Shown piece after piece: positions 58,878 through 64,000 of a stretch of 64,000 nucleotides of DNA; position 1 is the first letter of the stretch, and each line of letters opens with the position of its first letter. The notes beneath the pieces are model-generated. The model made no database searches. It had not been told where the DNA came from and worked only from the letters and a program-made list of their open reading frames with translations. A program made the translations under genes and the position numbers. This stretch comes from JADFRG01 sp964590515 (GTDB taxonomy: Bacteria > Chloroflexota > Anaerolineae > Anaerolineales > E44-bin32). The stretch covers positions 12,110 through 76,109 of the forward strand of contig CAZPZD010000005.1 of NCBI GenBank assembly GCA_964590515.1. The letters run 5' to 3'.

Positions 58878-59560
58878 TCCCGAGCGCGATCGCCATCGAT
58901 GGCCCGGCCGCTGCTGGGAAATCGACCCTGGCCAGATCGCTGGCCGCTCGCCTGGGCTATTTGTATTTCGACACGGGGGTCATGTATCGGGCTGTCACCC
59001 TCGCGGCGCTGCGGGCGGCAGTTCCCGTCGACGATGAACCGCAAGTTTCGGCGACCGCCGAGCAAGTCGCGATTGATGTCCAACCGGGCTCGGTCCCTGA
59101 TGGACGCCAGTACGACGTCTTGTTAGACGGGGAGGATGTGACCTGGGCGATCCGTTCGCCCGAGATCGACGCGCACGTATCCAAGGTGTCGATGTACGGC
59201 CGGGTGCGGCGGGCAATGACCGAGCGCCAGCGGGAGATCGGCCGCAGAGGCCGAGTTGTGATGGTCGGCCGCGATATCGGAACCGTGGTGTTGCCCGAAG
59301 CCGAGCTCAAGATCTTCCTGAAGGCTGATGTTGAAGACCGCGCTCAGAGACGCTACGATGAAATGCGGGCTCGTGGGGAGGCCGCGGAATACGCCGCGGT
59401 TCTGGATTCGGTCCAGACTCGTGACCAGCTTGACTCGACCCGAGATCTGGCTCCCCTGCGCCCGGCCGCGGATGCAATCATCGTCGACTCGACCGAGCTG
59501 GATCCCCAGCAAGTGTTGGAGCGGGTGCTCGAGCTGGTGGCTGAAGTCCCCGGTGGCTGA
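58874..59560 (+). CDS. cmk: Cytidylate kinase
   Basis: A 228-aa kinase that phosphorylates CMP and dCMP. P-loop IDGPAAAGKSTLA, YFDTGVMYRAVTLAAL, the CMP-binding insert, VMVGRDIGTVVLPEA and the C-terminal LDSTRDLAPLRPA are family features. ATG 58874 overlaps the upstream stop (ATGA). The longer open frame from 58748 belongs to the upstream gene in another phase. It is followed by plsC-like and glmS genes. Confidence 0.96.
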   Translation: MIPSAIAIDGPAAAGKSTLARSLAARLGYLYFDTGVMYRAVTLAALRAAVPVDDEPQVSATAEQVAIDVQPGSVPDGRQYDVLLDGEDVTWAIRSPEIDAHVSKVSMYGRVRRAMTERQREIGRRGRVVMVGRDIGTVVLPEAELKIFLKADVEDRAQRRYDEMRARGEAAEYAAVLDSVQTRDQLDSTRDLAPLRPAADAIIVDSTELDPQQVLERVLELVAEVPGG

Positions 59561-59596
59561 TCCGCCGCTGGAGTTGCCGCCGCTCCGATCTATCGA

Positions 59597-60298
59597 ATGA
59601 CCCAGAAGGAGTATGAGCATTCCCGATTTGAGCCACGCCGCAGGGTGCTTCGCTGGCTGATCGACAACGTCGGCTATCGGGTGTTTGCCAAATTCAACGG
59701 GATCGAGGATGTTGAGCACCTGCCGCTATCGGGCCCGGCGATCATCATGATGAATCACATTGCGATGATCGATCCGATTGTCGTGCTGGGTGGCCTGCCC
59801 CGTAACATCGTTCCCCTGGCACGCCATGACGTGTTCAAGCTGCCGATCTGGGGGATTTTCCCCCGACTCTGGAGTGTCATCCCGGTGCGCCGTGGGGAAG
59901 TGGACCGGCGGGCAGTGCAGCGAGCCCTGGCGGTGCTGAAGGCCGGAGAAATCGTGTTGGTTGCGCCGGAGGGCCATCGAAACCCGCAGCTGCAGCAAGG
60001 AAAAGTCGGGGTGGCCTATCTGGGGGCCCGCAGCGGCGCCCCGATCGTGCCGGCCGCGGTCGAAGGGACGGACGGCTACCCTTCGCTGCGGCTGAATCGT
60101 AGCCAGGAGCCGGGTGCCACGGTGCGACTTGGCCGGCCGTTTCGATTTAAGGTGAGCAGTGGGCGTTTGGACCGGGAGTTGCTGCGTAAGATGACCGATG
60201 AGGCGATGTACGTGCTGGCGGGCCTGCTGCCGGCGTCCCGGCGAGGATATTATGCGGACCTGAGTCGGGCAACGGCCGAGACGATCGAGTTCGCCTGA
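59597..60298 (+). CDS. 1-acyl-glycerol-3-phosphate acyltransferase-like (PlsC family)
   Basis: A 233-aa membrane-associated acyltransferase. The catalytic NHX4D motif is MMNHIAMIDP (His and Asp in place) and the acyl-acceptor motif is APEGHRNPQ in place of the usual FPEGTRS, keeping Glu-Gly and Arg. It probably adds the second fatty acid of phosphatidic acid. It is 36 bp after cmk, the usual cmk-plsC order. The change from T to H in the EGxR motif is a minor oddity that I cannot interpret. Confidence 0.92.
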   Translation: MTQKEYEHSRFEPRRRVLRWLIDNVGYRVFAKFNGIEDVEHLPLSGPAIIMMNHIAMIDPIVVLGGLPRNIVPLARHDVFKLPIWGIFPRLWSVIPVRRGEVDRRAVQRALAVLKAGEIVLVAPEGHRNPQLQQGKVGVAYLGARSGAPIVPAAVEGTDGYPSLRLNRSQEPGATVRLGRPFRFKVSSGRLDRELLRKMTDEAMYVLAGLLPASRRGYYADLSRATAETIEFA

Positions 60299-60403
60299 GG
60301 CCGGCGGAGGTAGAATGCCGGAGTTCAATCATTCAGTCGCAAGGCTGGAGCCAAGGCTTGGGCGAGTGGCACCAGCAACACACCCGAAACCAGGAGAGGA
60401 TCC

Positions 60404-62245
60404 ATGTGCGGTATTGTCGGCTATGTCGGCCCGCGCGATGCGACCCCCATCATCTACGACGGCCTGAAGCGGCTGGAGTACCGTGGCTACGACTCGGCCG
60501 GATTGGCCGTGATCGAGGGCGGCCAGCTTGCGATCCGGCGTGACGCGGGCAAGATCGAACGGCTTGGGGAGCTGCTTCGTGAATCACCGGTGGCCGGCCA
60601 CATCGGGATCGGCCATACCCGCTGGGCGACCCATGGGGCGCCGAATGCCCGTAACGCTCATCCCCACACCGGGGCCGCGGGGGAAGTCGTGCTGGTCCAC
60701 AACGGAATCGTCGAGAATTACCTCAGCTTACGGGAGGAACTTGCCGCCGAGGGTGTCCCGTTTCGATCCGACACGGATACCGAGGTCATCGCCCAACTCG
60801 TCGAACGATACCAATCGCTCGACGGCGGATTCGTGGAGGCCACCCGCAAGGCGCTGAGCCATCTGGAAGGGGCCCATGGGATGGTGCTGCTCTCGACCCG
60901 CGAGCCGGACAAGATCGTTGCGGCCAGGCTGGGCAACGCCGGCGGAGTGGTGATCGGGGTTGGAGAGGGAGAGATGTTCATCGCCTCCGACATCCCCGCC
61001 ATTCTTGAGCACACCCGCCAGATGGCATTCCTGGAAGCGGGGCAGATGGCGGTGGTCACCCGGGACGGCTTCGAAGCCTACACCCTGGAGGGCGAACCGG
61101 TTGAGCTCGAGGTGCAGAGCGTCCCGTGGGACCCGGTCTCCGCCGCCAAAGGCGAGTACAAGCACTTCATGCTCAAAGAAATCTTCGAGCAGGTGCGTTC
61201 AACGACCGACACCATCGGGGGGCGGGTTGATTTCGAGGCGGGGCGGGTCCACCTTCCGTCGCTCAAACTGGATAGCGCCCGGGCCGCCGAGATCGACAAG
61301 ATCGTGATCGTCGCCTGCGGCACCGCGGCTCACGCCGGGATGGTGGGAAAGCTGCTGATCGAGCGAATCGCTAGGCTGCCGGTGGAGGTGGACCTCGCCT
61401 CTGAGTTCCGCTACCGCGAGCCGCTGGTGAACGACCGCACTGTCGTGCTGGCGATCAGCCAGTCCGGTGAGACCGCCGACACGTTGGCCGCGATCGAAGA
61501 GGGTCGGCGCCGAGGGGCTGCGATCTGGAGCATCGTCAATGTGATCGGATCCCAGGCCATGCGAGGGGCAGACGGGTACATCGGGATGCAGGCCGGCCCA
61601 GAAATTGGGGTGGCTTCCACCAAGGCCTACACCGCCCCGTTGATCGATCTTTACTTGCTGGCCATCCTGCTGGGGGACCTGCGTGGGGTGCTCGACGACA
61701 ACGAACGAAAGCGATTGGTCCAAGACCTGCGCCGAGTGCCGGACCTGGTCGGCAAGTGCCTCGATCGGGCCAATGAGGTGGAGGCGATCGCCTGGGAATT
61801 GAAAGACATCCAGCACTGCCTATTCCTTGGCCGAGGCATCAACATGCCGACCGCCTACGAAGGCGCACTGAAACTGAAAGAGATTTCCTACATCCATGCC
61901 GAGGGCTACCCGGCCGGGGAGATGAAGCATGGGCCCATCGCCTTGATCGACGAGCAGATGCCGGTGGTGGCCTTGGTGCCGCAGGACCCCTGGTATCAGA
62001 AGACCCTCAGCCAGATCGAGCAGACCCGGGCCCGGGGTGGGGTGGTGATCGCGGTCGCGACCGATGGTGACGAACAGGTTGGTTCGATTGCGGACCACGT
62101 GCTCTGGGTACCGGAGACCCCCTGGCTGCTCAACCCGGTCACGACCATCATCCCACTGCAGCTGCTCGCGTACTATGTCGCGGTCCTACGCGGCGCCGAC
62201 GTGGATCAACCCCGCAACCTGGCCAAGAGCGTGACCGTGGAGTAG
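60404..62245 (+). CDS. glmS: Glutamine-fructose-6-phosphate aminotransferase (isomerizing)
   Basis: The first enzyme of UDP-GlcNAc synthesis, 613 aa. The N-terminal glutaminase begins MCGIVGYVG with the nucleophile Cys2 exposed after Met removal; two SIS sugar isomerase domains follow (ISQSGETADTLAAIEEGRRR and the GRGINMPTAYEGALKLKEIS segment), ending VEVTVE-like AKSVTVE. ATG 60404 has a strong AGGAGAGG ribosome site 4-5 bases upstream. The 105-bp leader shows no glmS ribozyme core that I can recognise. Confidence 0.97.
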   Translation: MCGIVGYVGPRDATPIIYDGLKRLEYRGYDSAGLAVIEGGQLAIRRDAGKIERLGELLRESPVAGHIGIGHTRWATHGAPNARNAHPHTGAAGEVVLVHNGIVENYLSLREELAAEGVPFRSDTDTEVIAQLVERYQSLDGGFVEATRKALSHLEGAHGMVLLSTREPDKIVAARLGNAGGVVIGVGEGEMFIASDIPAILEHTRQMAFLEAGQMAVVTRDGFEAYTLEGEPVELEVQSVPWDPVSAAKGEYKHFMLKEIFEQVRSTTDTIGGRVDFEAGRVHLPSLKLDSARAAEIDKIVIVACGTAAHAGMVGKLLIERIARLPVEVDLASEFRYREPLVNDRTVVLAISQSGETADTLAAIEEGRRRGAAIWSIVNVIGSQAMRGADGYIGMQAGPEIGVASTKAYTAPLIDLYLLAILLGDLRGVLDDNERKRLVQDLRRVPDLVGKCLDRANEVEAIAWELKDIQHCLFLGRGINMPTAYEGALKLKEISYIHAEGYPAGEMKHGPIALIDEQMPVVALVPQDPWYQKTLSQIEQTRARGGVVIAVATDGDEQVGSIADHVLWVPETPWLLNPVTTIIPLQLLAYYVAVLRGADVDQPRNLAKSVTVE

Positions 62246-62311
62246 GCGACTCAACCCACCTTGGCCCGTGGCGTACCGCTGGGCGGAGTGTAGTCCCCAA
62301 GGGAGGCGAAC

Positions 62312-62974
62312 ATGAAGACCCCTGCATCAGAGACCCTCGGCCGCGTGGCGTTGCTGAATTGGCCCAATGCCATCACTCTCGCTCGGATCGTTATTTGTCT
62401 TCCGGTGTTCGCTTTCGCTTCATACTCGCATAACGAGTTTTGGAACTTCGTCGGCCTCGGCTTGCACTGGGCACTGGACGGCTTGGATGGCTATCTTGCC
62501 CGGACGTTGGACCAAGAGACCCGGTTCGGCGCGCAGATTGACATCATTGCGGACCGGGCGATGGTCACATTCTTCTATATCAACTACCTGCCCTCCCACC
62601 CGCAGCTGGCCGCGCCGATCGTGATCTACCTGATCCTCTATGGGTTCGTTGACCACTACCTTTCCAACCAGTTCCTGCAGTGGGGCCTCTTGTCTCCGAA
62701 CTACTTCTATCAAGCGGATCCAAAGGTCTGGCTGTTAAACTGGTCCACTCCCGGAAAGTTCATCAACAGCGGCCTGTTCACGGTTCTGGTGCTCACGACC
62801 GGTTCCGCGTGGGCCACCTTGCCTGCCCTCGTCGGGCTCGCCATTGTGAAGACCTTCACTATCTGGCGAATTCATCGATTGGCGTTGCCGGCGGCCTGGG
62901 CGAACCTGCGTCAAGCGCCTCCAGAGCCTCGGCTTCGCCTAGGCGAGCTGCTTGCGGGCAGTACCCGAGCTTAG
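62312..62974 (+). CDS. CDP-alcohol phosphatidyltransferase
   Basis: A 220-aa integral membrane enzyme that swaps CMP for an alcohol on CDP-diacylglycerol (for example making phosphatidylglycerophosphate or inositol phosphate lipids). The family motif DGX2ARX8GX3DX3D is intact in DGYLARTLDQETRFGAQ followed by DIIAD. Six hydrophobic segments are visible. ATG 62312 has GGAGGCGAA upstream. Which alcohol is used cannot be told. Confidence 0.92.
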   Translation: MKTPASETLGRVALLNWPNAITLARIVICLPVFAFASYSHNEFWNFVGLGLHWALDGLDGYLARTLDQETRFGAQIDIIADRAMVTFFYINYLPSHPQLAAPIVIYLILYGFVDHYLSNQFLQWGLLSPNYFYQADPKVWLLNWSTPGKFINSGLFTVLVLTTGSAWATLPALVGLAIVKTFTIWRIHRLALPAAWANLRQAPPEPRLRLGELLAGSTRA

Positions 62975-63008
62975 GCCGCAGACAGTCCTTATTCCGAAGG
63001 GAGCGTGG

Positions 63009-64000
63009 ATGACAGCACACTTTGACATGGGCCTGATCCAGCGGGGGGCTCGGCTGAGAAGGACGCCCTTCTTCGAGGCGACCCAGCGCGCCGGCCCCAA
63101 AGGCTACACGGTCTACAACCACATGCTTTTCCCCATCAATTTCGCCGACCTGGAGGAGGAGTATTGGAAGCTGCTCAACGACGTCACGATCTGGGACGTC
63201 GGGGTCGAGCGGCAGCTGGAGATTACCGGACCCGACGCGTTCAAGTTCACCAATCTGCTGACGCCGCGCGATCTCAGCGAGTGCAAGGTGGGCCAGGCGA
63301 AGTACGTGGTCATCACTTCGCCGGAGGGGGGAATCATCAACGATCCGGTCCTGCTCCGCCTCGGCGAGAATCACTTCTGGCTCGCCCTGGCGGACAGTGA
63401 CGTCTTGCTTTGGGCCTTGGGCGTGGCCTACGGCTCGGGGATGCGGGTTCAGTTGGCAGAGATCGACGTCGCCCCGATCCAGATCCAGGGGCCGAAGTCA
63501 AAGCAAGTGGTGGGCGAGCTGTTCGGCGACTCGATCGCCCAGCTTCGCTACTACTATTTCAGTGACACCGAACTGGGTGGCATCCCGGTGATCGTGACTC
63601 GAACCGGCTGGACTGGCGAGGTCGGTTACGAAATCTATCTTAAGGACAGCAGCCGGGGCAGCGAACTTTGGGAGCGGGTGATGGAAGCTGGCAGGCCTTA
63701 TGGGATTGCCCCGACCGGCCCCTCCGATATTCGGCGGATCGAGGCCGGAATCCTGAACTATGGCGCCGACATGACCCTCGAGAACAATCCTTACGAGGTG
63801 GGATTGGACTGGATGGTCGATCTCGATCAGGAGGCGGACTTTATCGGGAGGGCTGCCCTCGAGCGAATCCGGTCCGAAGGCGTCAAACGCAAGTTGGTCG
63901 GGGTCGAGATCGCTGGAGACCGAATCGAGTTCAACATGACCAAGTGGCCAGTGAGAGTTGACGGCACGAAAGTCGGGCACATCACCTCGGCGATTTACTC
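63009..64000 (+). CDS. GcvT-family aminomethyltransferase, DMSP demethylase (DmdA)-like, cut by window end
   Basis: Folate-dependent methyl/aminomethyl transfer fold. The frame is open from ATG 63009 (MTAHFDMGLIQRG) to the window end, giving 330 visible residues, and it is incomplete. The N-terminal pattern RRTPFFEATQRAGPKGYTVYNHML, then VERQLEITGPDAFKF and the DRIEFNMTKWPVRV stretch, fits the DmdA/GcvT branch rather than GcvT itself as I remember it. It may demethylate DMSP or act on another one-carbon substrate; the assignment to DmdA is by eye and moderate. No partner gcv genes are seen. Confidence 0.85.
   Translation, partial: MTAHFDMGLIQRGARLRRTPFFEATQRAGPKGYTVYNHMLFPINFADLEEEYWKLLNDVTIWDVGVERQLEITGPDAFKFTNLLTPRDLSECKVGQAKYVVITSPEGGIINDPVLLRLGENHFWLALADSDVLLWALGVAYGSGMRVQLAEIDVAPIQIQGPKSKQVVGELFGDSIAQLRYYYFSDTELGGIPVIVTRTGWTGEVGYEIYLKDSSRGSELWERVMEAGRPYGIAPTGPSDIRRIEAGILNYGADMTLENNPYEVGLDWMVDLDQEADFIGRAALERIRSEGVKRKLVGVEIAGDRIEFNMTKWPVRVDGTKVGHITSAIY

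Noticed and set aside
59726..60328. 200-codon minus-strand frame under the plsC-like gene
   Set aside because: Antisense to a conserved acyltransferase with intact catalytic motifs. No independent support.
60299..60403. Possible glmS ribozyme in the glmS leader
   Set aside because: Only about 105 bp, and I see neither the conserved core pairing nor the cleavage-site context. A simple SD leader explains it.
1..64000. CRISPR arrays, insertion sequences, prophage or toxin-antitoxin modules
   Set aside because: I found no short regularly spaced repeats, transposase motifs, terminal inverted repeats, phage structural genes or paired toxin-antitoxin genes.

Overview
The window is a 64-kb piece of a GC-rich bacterial scaffold that looks like Chloroflexota (Chloroflexi), from a lineage I cannot place further. 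The main reasons are the two proteins carrying the YYYxG domain known mainly from Chloroflexi and archaea, an archaeal-type isopentenyl phosphate kinase beside mevalonate kinase, a decaprenyl-phosphate phosphoribosyltransferase-like UbiA protein, and a SufR-controlled suf operon. The left end cuts pyrG, the right end cuts a GcvT/DmdA-like gene, and a 100-N scaffold gap (9924-10023) truncates two convergent genes. No gene-free stretch exceeds 300 bases. The longest are about 269 bp at 20263-20531 (one terminator-like hairpin), 216 bp at 8701-8916 (rpe promoter) and 207 bp at 44311-44517 (a strong promoter).

Layout. 1-8.7 kb: pyrG (+) meets a leftward housekeeping run of asp23-like, fakA, degV/fakB, recG, coaD and a SepIVA/DivIVA-like coiled coil, then rpmB (+) and rpe (-). 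8.9-10.7 kb: a GAF histidine kinase and a HAD phosphatase, both broken by the gap. 10.8-14.3 kb: a tRNA-Leu(UAG)-tig-clpP-clpX leftward unit in which the tRNA ends four bases before the tig start codon. 14.4-20.3 kb: a BMP-type nucleoside ABC transporter whose binding protein is a tandem double-domain lipoprotein with a 704-bp exact repeat. 20.5-25.8 kb: an orphan membrane coiled-coil protein, a Cys-rich protein, efp, and an exonuclease-DinG helicase. 25.9-26.7 kb: an ECF sigma factor and a small membrane protein.

26.8-34.0 kb is an iron-sulfur assembly locus. sufR and a DUF59/SufT-like gene run left; sufC-sufB-sufD-(unknown)-sufS-sufU and a Rieske ferredoxin run right. The divergent promoters have matching architecture. 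34.1-42.5 kb holds pyruvate phosphate dikinase, a 39-codon acidic small protein with a perfect Shine-Dalgarno, a half-size EamA protein, a two-repeat protein, an SH3 lipoprotein, an ALDH7-type dehydrogenase, and the isopentenyl phosphate kinase/mevalonate kinase pair.

42.6-58.9 kb is a polyprenyl-linked glycan island: a UbiA phosphoribosyltransferase-like protein, TlyA, a glycosyltransferase-methyltransferase fusion, GT39-like membrane proteins, an FkbM methyltransferase, and two adjacent translationally coupled YYY-domain proteins (1630 and 880 aa). The rightmost part is envelope and lipid housekeeping (cmk, plsC-like, glmS, CDP-alcohol phosphatidyltransferase) and the cut GcvT-family gene. 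Several promoters place the transcription start within a few bases of the start codon, suggesting that leaderless mRNAs are common here. All calls come from reading the sequence; no database search was run.
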